In this document: positions 43,734-52,300 of the stretch, one piece after another
Numbering within the stretch: position 1 is the stretch's first letter
Layout of the letters: each line of letters opens with the position of its first letter
Assembly: GCF_001612905.1 (NCBI RefSeq)
Contig: NZ_BDBI01000020.1
Span: 1 to 64,000 of the forward strand
Length of the DNA stretch: 64,000 bases
Direction: 5' to 3'
Source: Nocardia ignorata NBRC 108230
GTDB lineage: Bacteria > Actinomycetota > Actinomycetes > Mycobacteriales > Mycobacteriaceae
Program-made: the position numbers and the translations under genes
The notes under the pieces: model-generated
What the model was told of the DNA's origin: nothing
The model's database searches: none
The model's input: the letters and a program-made list of their open reading frames with translations, nothing else

Positions 43734-45104
43734 ATGCCCGCTGGAATTCCTGGGGGCCGGGTGGCGCGCGGCGCCAAGCTCGGACAGTTCGCCGCGGGCC
43801 AAGCGGTGCGCGGGGTCGGCAGACGACTGTCGATGATCGGTCGCACCGAGGAGGCCAGGCAGGTGCTGGCCGAGCGCTCGGCGATGACGACCGCGCAGCA
43901 GATCGTCACGGTCCTCGGCAGCATGAAGGGGTCGGCGATGAAGCTGGGGCAGATGGCCTCGGTGCTCGACCTCGACTTCGTTCCCGAATCACATCGCGAA
44001 CATTTCCGCGCCCAGTTGGCCGCACTGCAGGACAAGGCGCCCGCGGTCGCGTTCCCCACCATGCGTGCGGTGATCGAGGAGGATCTCGGACCGCTCGGCG
44101 GCGTCTTCGCCGACTTCGACGAGACCGCCATCGCGGCCGCGTCGATCGGTCAGGTGCACCGGGCCACCCTGCGCGACGGGCGCGTGGTCGCGGTGAAGGT
44201 GAAGTACCCCGGGGTGGAGCGCGCCGTCCAGGCCGATATCGGCAACCTCGAATTCCTCAGCAAGATGGGCAGATCCGTGCTGCCGAGCATGGCCGACACC
44301 GGCGTGCTCGAGGAGATCGCCGACAACCTGCGCAGCGAACTGGACTACGAACGCGAGGCCGGCACGCAGCACCGGGTGGCGCGGCGGTATCGCGGTCACC
44401 CGTTCATCACCGTGCCGGACGCGATCGTCGAACACTGCTCGCACAATGTGCTCGTCACCGAATACGTCGAGTCACAACCTTTTTCGCACATGCGCACGTT
44501 GCCCGACGCCGACCGCGACCACCTGGGCGAACTGATCTACCGGTTCTACATCTCCAGCTTGTTCGTCGACAACGAGTTCTGCGGCGACCCGCATCCGGGC
44601 AATATGCTGCTGGCCGCCGACGGGAAGCTCGCCTTCGTCGACTTCGGCCTGTACAAGCAGATGGACCCGGCGCATGTCGATTTCGAGCGCGACGTGCTGC
44701 GTGCGGCCGCCGAGGGGCGCGGTGAGGACCTGTACACCGCGTGGGTCGACCGGGGGATCGTCGACCCGAGCGCCGGGGTGTCGGTCGAGGAGAGCCTGGC
44801 CTACGTGTGGGCCGCCACGGGCTGGCACCTGCTGGACGAAGACGTCACCATCACCCCCGAATTGGCCACCGGCGCACTGCTGCTCGCGGTCGACCCGCGT
44901 TCGTCGCAATTCCACGGCATGCACCGGCAACTGCTGCCGCCGGAGCACGTGTTCTCCCGCCGGGCCGACCTGTTCACCTTCGCCACCCTCGGCCAGTTGC
45001 GGGCCACCGCGAACTGGCACCTGCTGGCCCGCGAATGGCTCTACCGCGAGCCGCCCGTCACCGAGGTCGGTCGCGAGATCGACCGGTGGCGCCGATGCGG
45101 GTGA
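43734..45104 (+). CDS. ABC1/AarF (UbiB)-family atypical kinase
   Basis: The 456-residue protein has the ABC1 features: KxGQ-type motif (SAMKLGQMAS), the Ala-rich nucleotide loop AAASIGQVHRA, the lysine in VVAVKVKYPG, the catalytic-loop CGDPHPGNMLL and the metal motif FVDFGL. Members act as ATPases/kinases linked to quinone and prenyl-lipid metabolism. The start is ATG 43734 (or GTG 43719). It is not operonic with its neighbours in an obvious way. Confidence 0.88.
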   Translation: MPAGIPGGRVARGAKLGQFAAGQAVRGVGRRLSMIGRTEEARQVLAERSAMTTAQQIVTVLGSMKGSAMKLGQMASVLDLDFVPESHREHFRAQLAALQDKAPAVAFPTMRAVIEEDLGPLGGVFADFDETAIAAASIGQVHRATLRDGRVVAVKVKYPGVERAVQADIGNLEFLSKMGRSVLPSMADTGVLEEIADNLRSELDYEREAGTQHRVARRYRGHPFITVPDAIVEHCSHNVLVTEYVESQPFSHMRTLPDADRDHLGELIYRFYISSLFVDNEFCGDPHPGNMLLAADGKLAFVDFGLYKQMDPAHVDFERDVLRAAAEGRGEDLYTAWVDRGIVDPSAGVSVEESLAYVWAATGWHLLDEDVTITPELATGALLLAVDPRSSQFHGMHRQLLPPEHVFSRRADLFTFATLGQLRATANWHLLAREWLYREPPVTEVGREIDRWRRCG

Positions 45105-45142
45105 GCCGAACCGCGCCGAACCGGGGTCGATAGGATTCCGGC

Positions 45143-45631
45143 ATGAACTCTGTTCTCCGCATCCTGGTCGGCGTGAGCGCGGTCGCCGCGATGACGGCCA
45201 CCGGCACCGCAACGGCCGACCCCGATCAGCGCGAACAAGTTCAGTCCGCCGCGGGCACCGAGGGCCTCGACCCACCGCTCGCCCTGGCCTACACCCTGGC
45301 CGAGCAGCAGGCCCACGCCGAGGGCGTGCCGCTGTCGGTCACCTCCGGCTACCGCACCCCCGAACAGCAGGAAGCGCTGTGGCAGGAAGGCCTGGCCACC
45401 CACGGCACCCCGGAGGAGGCCCGCCGCTGGGTCCTCCCGCCCGCCGAATCGACCCACGTCTCCGGCCACGCGGTCGACGTCGGCCCGCAGATCGGCGCCC
45501 AGTGGCTCGAGGCCAACGGCAACCGCTGGGGGTTGTGCAGGACTTTCGACAACGAGTGGTGGCATTTCGAGTTGGTGACGGTACCGGGGGCGCCGTGCCC
45601 GCCGACCGTGCCCGACGCGAGCATGCGGTAG
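45143..45631 (+). CDS. Secreted VanY/M15B D,D-carboxypeptidase-like protein
   Basis: The 162-residue protein has a signal peptide (1-25, ending TATA before DPDQ) and a peptidase M15 domain with SGYRTPEQQ, the zinc motif STHVSGHAVDVG (SxHxxGxAxD) and NEWWHFEL (third ligand). It would trim D-Ala from peptidoglycan stems or cleave muropeptides outside the cell. ATG 45143 lies six bases after TAGGAT (45131-45136), a leaderless layout. Confidence 0.88.
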   Translation: MNSVLRILVGVSAVAAMTATGTATADPDQREQVQSAAGTEGLDPPLALAYTLAEQQAHAEGVPLSVTSGYRTPEQQEALWQEGLATHGTPEEARRWVLPPAESTHVSGHAVDVGPQIGAQWLEANGNRWGLCRTFDNEWWHFELVTVPGAPCPPTVPDASMR

Positions 45632-45654
45632 GTCGCCCGGCGCGGTCTTGTCTG

Positions 45655-46788
45655 TCAGTGCAGGGCGGCGAAGAACGCCCGGATGTCTGCGACATGCGCC
45701 GCCGGTTCCTCCATCGCCACGAAGTGGTTGCCCGGGTTGCCCGACGGCCAGTGGGTGATCTTGTTGTCACGTTCGGCGAGCTTGCGCATGAGCGGTGAGC
45801 CGCCACCGTAGACGCCCGTCGGCACCAGGTTCTGGCCGGTCGGCCAACCGAAACCGCCGTCACGCAGCCCGTTGTACATGGGCCACGACGACGTGCCGGT
45901 GGTCTGGGTGAACCAGTACAGCGACACCGTCGTGAGCAGGTGGTCGCGGTCGATCACGTCCTCGGCGAGCTCGGCCATCGGCGTGAACTCCTGGAACTTC
46001 TGCATCATCCACGCCAGCAGCGCGACCGGGGAATCGTTCCAGCCCAGCGCGAAGGTCTGCGGTGCGGTGCGCAGCAGGGTGTGGTGGTCGACGCCGCCGG
46101 TCATCCACAGTTGCATCTGGTCCCACTCGGCGCGGTCCTCGTCCGACATCGCGGGGACGTCGGCTTGGGTCGGCATGCCGATTCCGCCGTCGAGATGGAC
46201 CCCGATCACGTGCTCCGGAGCGGCGAGCGCCATCTCCGGTGCGATGTAGGCGCCCAGGTCACCGCCCTGCGTGCCGTAGCGCTGGTAGCCGAGCCGGGCC
46301 ATGAGCTGCGTCCACATCCTCGCCACTCGTGCGGTGGTCATCCCGGCCTCGCGTGGAGCCTGGGAGAAGGCGAAGCCGGGGACCGACGGGACGACGACGT
46401 CGAAGGCCAGGGCGGGATCGAGACCATGGGCGCGGGGGTCGGTCAGCGGGCCGATGACCCGGGTGAATTCGGCGAAGGTGTTCGGCCACCCGTGGGTGAG
46501 CAGCAGGGGCACCGCATCGGGTTCGGGGGAGCGCACGTGGACGAAGTGCACGTCGAGGTCGTCGATGGTCGTCTGGAACTGCGGGAAGGCGTTGAGCGCG
46601 GTTTCCTGGGCCCGCCAATCGAATTCGTCGGCCCAGTAGGTGGCGAGCTCGCGCAGGTACGCGACAGGCACGCCGCGTTCCCAACCGTCGCCCGGCAGTT
46701 CGGGGGTCCATCGGGCTCGGGCCAGCCGGTCGCGCAGGTCGTCGAGATCGGTCTGCGGGATGTCGATGTGGAAGGGGCGGACAGTCAT
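45655..46788 (-). CDS. EHN-domain epoxide hydrolase (alpha/beta hydrolase)
   Basis: The 377-residue enzyme has the EHN N-terminal domain (about 1-105, FHIDIPQTDLDDLRDRLARARW), an oxyanion HGWP, the nucleophile Asp in YGTQGGDLGAYIA, and the catalytic His in GNPGNHFVAMEEP. It hydrolyses epoxides to diols; the substrate is unknown. It is divergent from a WYL regulator whose upstream inverted repeat (46832-46854) could control both. Confidence 0.92.
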   Translation of the reverse strand: MTVRPFHIDIPQTDLDDLRDRLARARWTPELPGDGWERGVPVAYLRELATYWADEFDWRAQETALNAFPQFQTTIDDLDVHFVHVRSPEPDAVPLLLTHGWPNTFAEFTRVIGPLTDPRAHGLDPALAFDVVVPSVPGFAFSQAPREAGMTTARVARMWTQLMARLGYQRYGTQGGDLGAYIAPEMALAAPEHVIGVHLDGGIGMPTQADVPAMSDEDRAEWDQMQLWMTGGVDHHTLLRTAPQTFALGWNDSPVALLAWMMQKFQEFTPMAELAEDVIDRDHLLTTVSLYWFTQTTGTSSWPMYNGLRDGGFGWPTGQNLVPTGVYGGGSPLMRKLAERDNKITHWPSGNPGNHFVAMEEPAAHVADIRAFFAALH

Positions 46789-46831
46789 TCGGAACTCCTC
46801 GTGATCGGTGTGAACCCGACGCTACGAGGCA

Positions 46832-46854
46832 TCTAGGACAGGATCGGTCCTAGA
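46832..46854. promoter_or_regulatory. Inverted repeat operator candidate for the WYL regulator
   Basis: TCTAGGAC and GTCCTAGA form perfect 8-bp arms around a 7-base spacer between the divergent epoxide hydrolase and WYL genes. The second WYL regulator has a repeat of the same geometry at 48297-48323. Confidence 0.65.
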
Positions 46855-46874
46855 TGTGCGCGAGAATCGACATC

Positions 46875-47834
46875 ATGACCGACACCGCCGCCCGACTGCT
46901 CCGATTGCTCTCGCTGCTGCAGATGCCACGCGAATGGCCGGGCAGCGAACTCGCCGACCGCCTCGGCGTCACCGATCGGACCGTGCGCCGCGATATCGAC
47001 CGGTTGCGAGAGCTCGGCTACCCGGTGCTCGCCGCGCTGGGCGCGAGCGGTGGCTACCGCCTCACCGCCGGGTCGGCGCTGCCGCCGCTGGTGCTCGACG
47101 AGGACGAAGCGGTCGCGGTCGCCGTCGGGCTACGAGTCGCCACCGGGCAGGCGGTCGGTGGGATCGAGGAGGCGTCGGTGCGGGCGTTGACGAAACTCGA
47201 GCAGGTCCTGCCCGCGAAGCTCCGCCGCCGGGTGCGGGTGGTCGGTACGGCGGTCGCGGTCCGGGTGGGTGAGGGGCCCGCCGTGGAGCCGGAGGTCCTC
47301 ACCACCCTCGCCGCGGCCGTCACCAACCGGGAACGACTGCGCTTCGGCTACTTCGACACCGACGGCGCCGAGTCACGCCGCCATGTCGAACCGGTCGGCG
47401 TCGTCGCGTCCGGTCGGCGCTGGTACCTGGTCGCCTACGACCTCGACCGAGACGCCTGGCGCACCTACCGCGCCGACCGGATCGCCCACCCGCACCCGAC
47501 CGGTGCCCGGATCACCGCGCGCGAGCTACCCGCGGCCGACGCCGCCGACTATGTGGCGGGACGCCGCACCGACTGGGCCACCGTCCCGTACCGGGCCGAC
47601 GTCACCATCGACGCCCCGCTCGCCCGGGTCACCGGCCGACTCGGCGAGGACCCCGCCACACTGCACTCCACCGGTGCCACCACCTGCCGCCTCACCGGCG
47701 TCCGCGATGACGACCCCGATTGGCTTGCCCGCCGATTGGTTTCGCTCGGAGTCGCGTTCCGGGTACACGACTCGCCCGAACTGTCCGCGCGACTGCGCGC
47801 GATGGCGGAGCGCATCGGGCACGCGGTGGGGTGA
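46875..47834 (+). CDS. WYL-domain (YafY-type) transcriptional regulator
   Basis: The 319-residue protein has an N-terminal HTH_11 (SELADRLGVTDRTVRRDIDRLRELG), a WYL domain (about 130-215, with RRWYLVAYDLDRDAWRTYRADRI) and a WCX C-terminal extension. WYL domains bind nucleic acids or small ligands. ATG 46875 is chosen; ATG 46854 is in frame but lies in the inverted repeat. The divergent epoxide hydrolase is the likely target. Confidence 0.9.
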   Translation: MTDTAARLLRLLSLLQMPREWPGSELADRLGVTDRTVRRDIDRLRELGYPVLAALGASGGYRLTAGSALPPLVLDEDEAVAVAVGLRVATGQAVGGIEEASVRALTKLEQVLPAKLRRRVRVVGTAVAVRVGEGPAVEPEVLTTLAAAVTNRERLRFGYFDTDGAESRRHVEPVGVVASGRRWYLVAYDLDRDAWRTYRADRIAHPHPTGARITARELPAADAADYVAGRRTDWATVPYRADVTIDAPLARVTGRLGEDPATLHSTGATTCRLTGVRDDDPDWLARRLVSLGVAFRVHDSPELSARLRAMAERIGHAVG

Positions 47835-47842
47835 GGACCGCG

Positions 47843-48244
47843 TCAGGGCCGGGCCGCGACCGCTTCCACCTCGAACAGCACATCGGGGGTGGCCAGCGCC
47901 GCGACACCGAGGAGTGTCTGGGTGGGTGGGGTGGTGCCCCAGTGCTCGGCGACGGCACCGGCGATCGGGCCGAGTTTCGTGACATCGTGGTTCACCACGT
48001 AGGTGCGCAGCGCGACGACGTGGCTGAGATCCAGGTCGTGGGCTGCCAGGGCGGTGGCGATATTGTCGAAGGTCCGCTTCACCTGGTCGGCGAAGTCATC
48101 GGAGACGACCGCGCCGTCGGCGTCGGAACCGTACTGGCCGGAGACGAAGACCAGCTCGGTGCCCGCCGGGACGGCGGCGGTGTGGCTGTAACCGAACGGA
48201 ACCGGATTGTGCAGGCCGTCGGGGTTGACGATGGTGTGCGCCAT
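47843..48244 (-). CDS. RidA/YjgF-family protein
   Basis: The 133-residue trimer-forming family removes reactive enamine/imine intermediates. Features include PFGYSHTAAVPAG, VFVSGQYGSD, the long helix QVKRTFDNIATAL and the late motif PPTQTLLGVAAL. The family arginine is not seen in its usual context (VEAVAAR is close), so it may be a non-deaminase subgroup. ATG 48244 has GAGAGGTG upstream. It converges on the first WYL gene and is divergent from the second. Confidence 0.85.
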   Translation of the reverse strand: MAHTIVNPDGLHNPVPFGYSHTAAVPAGTELVFVSGQYGSDADGAVVSDDFADQVKRTFDNIATALAAHDLDLSHVVALRTYVVNHDVTKLGPIAGAVAEHWGTTPPTQTLLGVAALATPDVLFEVEAVAARP

Positions 48245-48296
48245 GCGAGGCACCTCTCGTGTGATGGGTCGTTGTGACGCTGATGAGCCTGTCAGC

Positions 48297-48323
48297 AATA
48301 CACGACATCCTCTGTCGTGTATT
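48297..48323. promoter_or_regulatory. Perfect inverted repeat between ridA-like and WYL genes
   Basis: AATACACGAC and GTCGTGTATT form perfect 10-bp arms with a 7-base spacer. The repeat ends 18 bp before the start of the WYL regulator, next to its TAATCT -10 box (48329-48334). Confidence 0.75.
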
Positions 48324-48341
48324 CCGGGTAATCTTTCGCGA

Positions 48342-49313
48342 GTGCGCGCCGACCGGCTTGTCTCCCTCGTGCTGCTGCTGCGCAGACACGGACGGCTGAC
48401 CGCGGACGTGCTGGCCCGCGAGTTGGAGGTTTCCACTCGCACCGTGCTGCGCGATATCGAGGCGCTCTCCGCAGCCGGCGTGCCGGTGTACGCAGAACGC
48501 GGCAGGCACGGTGGATTCGCCCTGCTCCCAGGCTTCCAAACCGAACTCAGCGGGCTGAATCACGACGAGGCGCTGGCGCTACTGGTCGCCGGATCACGGC
48601 GCGGGGCACAAGCTTTCGGCCTCGGCGGTGCGCTGGCGTCGGCCATGCGCAAGGTCGTCGACGCACTGCCCGAGAGCTATCGCGACACCGCGACCGGCGC
48701 CGCTCGTCGACTGCTCGTCGACCCCGAGACCGACCTCCTGTCGCGTCGCGTCGTGCCCGAGGACCTGCCCGACGCCGTAGTGGCCGAGGTCCGCCGCGCG
48801 GTGCTGACCGGTCATCGGTTGCGCATCAACTACGCCGCCGTCGACCAGTCCGCGCAGTGGCGAACCGTGGACCCGATCGGCTTGGTCACCGTCGCCGACC
48901 AGAGCTATCTGCTTGCCACCAGGTCGGGGGAGGACCGCACCTATCGCCTGTCGCGCATCCTCGACGCGGAGGAACGGCCCGAACTCGCGCAGCGGCCGGA
49001 GCATGTCGACCTGGATCAGGCATGGAAGGAACGCAGCACCCAATTCCGTGCCGGCAGCGACCAGGTAGCCGTCGAGGTCCGGGTGAACCCCACCCGCCGT
49101 GCGGAACTCATCGCCACGGCGGTGACACTTAGCGCCGAAACGGTCGAGGCAGACGGCCGGCTCCGCCTCGAGCTGACCTTCCAAGACCCGCGTCATGCCG
49201 AATGGGCCCTCTGGCAACTCGGCACCCACGCGGAAATCCTTGCGCCGCAATGGCTGCGCACCACCCTGCGCGACCGCGCGACCACGCTCGCCGCCCACTA
49301 CCGGTCGTCCTGA
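48342..49313 (+). CDS. WYL-domain (YafY-type) transcriptional regulator
   Basis: The 323-residue protein has an HTH (ADVLARELEVSTRTVLRDIEALSAAG), a WYL domain (about 145-215, with SYLLATRSGEDRTYRLSRI) and a C-terminal WCX region. The GTG start at 48342 is seven bases after TAATCT, a leaderless layout. Its own upstream repeat and the divergent ridA-like gene suggest local control. It converges on jetC with 10 bp between stops, occupying the place where jetD would be expected. Confidence 0.9.
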   Translation: MRADRLVSLVLLLRRHGRLTADVLARELEVSTRTVLRDIEALSAAGVPVYAERGRHGGFALLPGFQTELSGLNHDEALALLVAGSRRGAQAFGLGGALASAMRKVVDALPESYRDTATGAARRLLVDPETDLLSRRVVPEDLPDAVVAEVRRAVLTGHRLRINYAAVDQSAQWRTVDPIGLVTVADQSYLLATRSGEDRTYRLSRILDAEERPELAQRPEHVDLDQAWKERSTQFRAGSDQVAVEVRVNPTRRAELIATAVTLSAETVEADGRLRLELTFQDPRHAEWALWQLGTHAEILAPQWLRTTLRDRATTLAAHYRSS

Positions 49314-49323
49314 GACAGTGATC

Positions 49324-52300
49324 TCAGCCGACCGACGCCGGTTCTCCTGGCATCCCTTCCAACGTGAGGCCGCCCTCGATGGTGTTGGGGAGGCGGCGGC
49401 GGTTGGGGGAGCCGAGGGCGGTGGTGAGGTCGCCGCCGTCGTGTTCGGCTAGGAGTTCGCCGCTGTCCCACACCAGCAGGGTCGCGCTCACGGTGTTCTC
49501 GGCGGTGGAATGGGCCAGGTCGTAGTGTGCGCAGCCGGGGACGTGTGGGTAGGTGATCCACAGGTCGTAGCCGGTCATGAACAGGTCGAGGTCGAATTGC
49601 ACGCTGAGGCCGAGCAATTCGCTGCGGCCGTTGTCGTCGACGCCGGCGAAGGCTTCGTCCAGCGCCAGCAGGCGTGGTGCCTGTGGGTCGGCGGAATCGA
49701 GCATCACGTGGGCGGCGGCGAACAACGGCAGGTGCAGCGACACCGACTGCTCACCACCGGAGAGCGCGCTGTGGCGGGCGACGGTGAGCTTGTCCTCGGA
49801 GCCGTCTCCGGAGATCAGCGTGAACGAGAACACCCGCCACGACCGGTAATCGAGGGTGGCGGCGAGGATTTCGGGGTAGGAGCGTTCCGGGTGGGCGGCG
49901 CGGGCGGCCCGGATCTCGGCCGCGAAATGCGCGCGCACCGCGCCAAGATCGTCCGGGCTCAGCGCCGAGGTGTCGCGGTCGAGCAGCTTGCACATGGCGC
50001 GCGCGGCCTCCGACAGGCCGTCGGCCAGCACCCAGTGCACGCCGATGGTGTTGCCCGACGACATCCGCCGCTGCTTCATCTCCGCGCCCATGCGGGAGAT
50101 GAGTTCCCTCGCGTCGGTTGTTCTTTCGTGGATCTGCTGGGCCAAGCCGGTGAGGAGCGCGTCTTCGAGGATGCGGCGTTCGGCATCGGTGAGCAACAGT
50201 TCCTGGTCGCGGCGTGCGGCGTCGATGCGCGCCGCGAAATCGGCGAGCGCGGTCTGGCCGTTCTCGTCGTGCACGGCCACCACGGTGAGCCCGTCAGCGG
50301 CATCCCAGTGCAGACGATAGTCGCGGCCGGAGGCCGTGAGCGCGGCGTCGAACTCCTGTAGTGCGCTGGTCACCGCCGATCGGGTGGACTTGCGCCCGGC
50401 CTCGGTGGCGCGAACCTGGGCGGTGGCGGCATCCAGGTCGGCGAACAGGGCCGCGACCTCGTCCGGCAAGACCACCGGATCGGTTTCCGGGCCCGCGGCG
50501 ACGATGCGGTACTGCAGCTGCTCGGGTGTCGACCAGGCGGCCTCGCTGCTCGGCCACCGGTGTTCGACCGACGCGCCGAGCAGGCTCAGCAGGTCGGGCC
50601 GCGCGTACGGAGCCAGCGACCGCACTTCGGCGAGCACCTCGGTGAGCGCCGTGGCGAGCGCCTCGTGCGCCGTGCGATAAGCCGCTTCCGCATCACCCAC
50701 CGCCTCGATCGCCGCATTGGCCGCCTTGCGCGCGGCCCGCTGCTCGGCTTTCGCGGCCTCGATGGCCGCACGCGCCGCATCCAGCTCACGGTCGATGTCG
50801 GCAGCACTGGCGCCCAACGCTTCTCGCAGCGTCTCGAGCTTGCGCTGCTGCTCGGTATATCCGGCGCGGGCAGCCTCGGCCTCCTCGGCGAACGCCTCCG
50901 CCAGGGCACGGGCCTCGTCGTGCCGATCGGCGCCCTCCCGTTCGCGCTCCCGTTCCCGCTCGTGCTCGGCACGCAACCGCAACAGCCCGGTGCCGGTGTT
51001 CTCGAAATGCCGGATCGCCGCGGCCAGCGCGTCGAGTTCACGCGCCTCCCGCGGCGTGCGGTGCGCCTGCGCGGACGCCCGCACCTTCTTGTCCTGGGCG
51101 GCTACCTCGGCCACGGCCTGATCGAGCTCCCGCTCGGCCTGCACTGCGGCCTCCGCCCGCGACCGCATCAGTCCGGCGGTCTCCGCGACCGCCCGAAGTG
51201 CGGCGGTCACCGCCGAAGGTCGTGGCAACGACTTCGCCGCAGCGGTGAGCTCAGCCGATTGCGCTGCCGCCGAAGACTCTTCGGCCCGAGCCGCCTCGCA
51301 TTCCGCGCCGGCCGCCTCGATCGCCGCCTCGATCTCGGCGAGCCGCAACGCTCGCCTGCGCGCCCGCGCGGTCGCACCGATGAACTCGGCCTCGGTCTTG
51401 TGATGCCTGCCGACCAGGACACCCAGTCGAAAGTGGCCCGCTGTTCCGATCACCACGGGGCCTGCCTCGGCGGTCAGCGCACTCAGCGTGGCGCCTGGCA
51501 TGGTCCGTCCCATGCCTTCGCCGTCCGCAACACCGGCGTGATGCGCACCCGTCGCAGCCGTAGGGGCGGAGCTGTCCGATTCCGGGAGGAGTCCGTCGAG
51601 GGCGATGGAGGCGAGCACGGCAGCGACCGTGTCCCTCGAGACCTCGACCTCCGCCGTATTCTCCTCCACCACAAGAACATCGGCGAGGGTGTGACCGGTC
51701 GGGCGCTGGTCGAGGGGCAGTGGGAGCAGGAAGTGGTATGACTCGACCTCGGCGGGCAGGGTCGGCCCGCAGATCCAGCTGTCGAGCAGACCTGCGGCCT
51801 GAAGCGCGGCCTCGATTCCCGCCGCCTCCTGCGCGGACACCCCATCCCCGAACCGCACCAGCTTCCACAGCGGAGCGCCCGGAAGTCCCTCGCGCATACC
51901 GGTTCTGGCCGACGACGACGGAGGGGCGTCATCGTGTTCAGCAGCGATCTGCTTGCGTTCGGCCGTAAGTGCGTCGCGGCGCGCGGCCGCAGCATCAGCC
52001 CGCGCCCGCGACTCCTGCCGACGGGTACGGATCTGCTCGCGTAGCGGCTCGATCCGCTCCGTCAAAACCTCTGCGGCAGAGGGTATGTCCTCTACTCCGG
52101 CACCGGCGAAGGCGGTCTCCAGCGCCGCGAACAGTCCGGCGCCACCAGCATCGGTCCGGTCGGATCGCGCCCCGATCATGCCCTGGACGGAGTCGCCGCG
52201 CCGCCGCCCATTTTCCCCGTCGGCCACCGCTTCGGCGCCCGACGCGCGAACGCCGCGACCGGCATTGGCGTCGAAGGTTTCGTCCGAACTGTGGTCTGCG

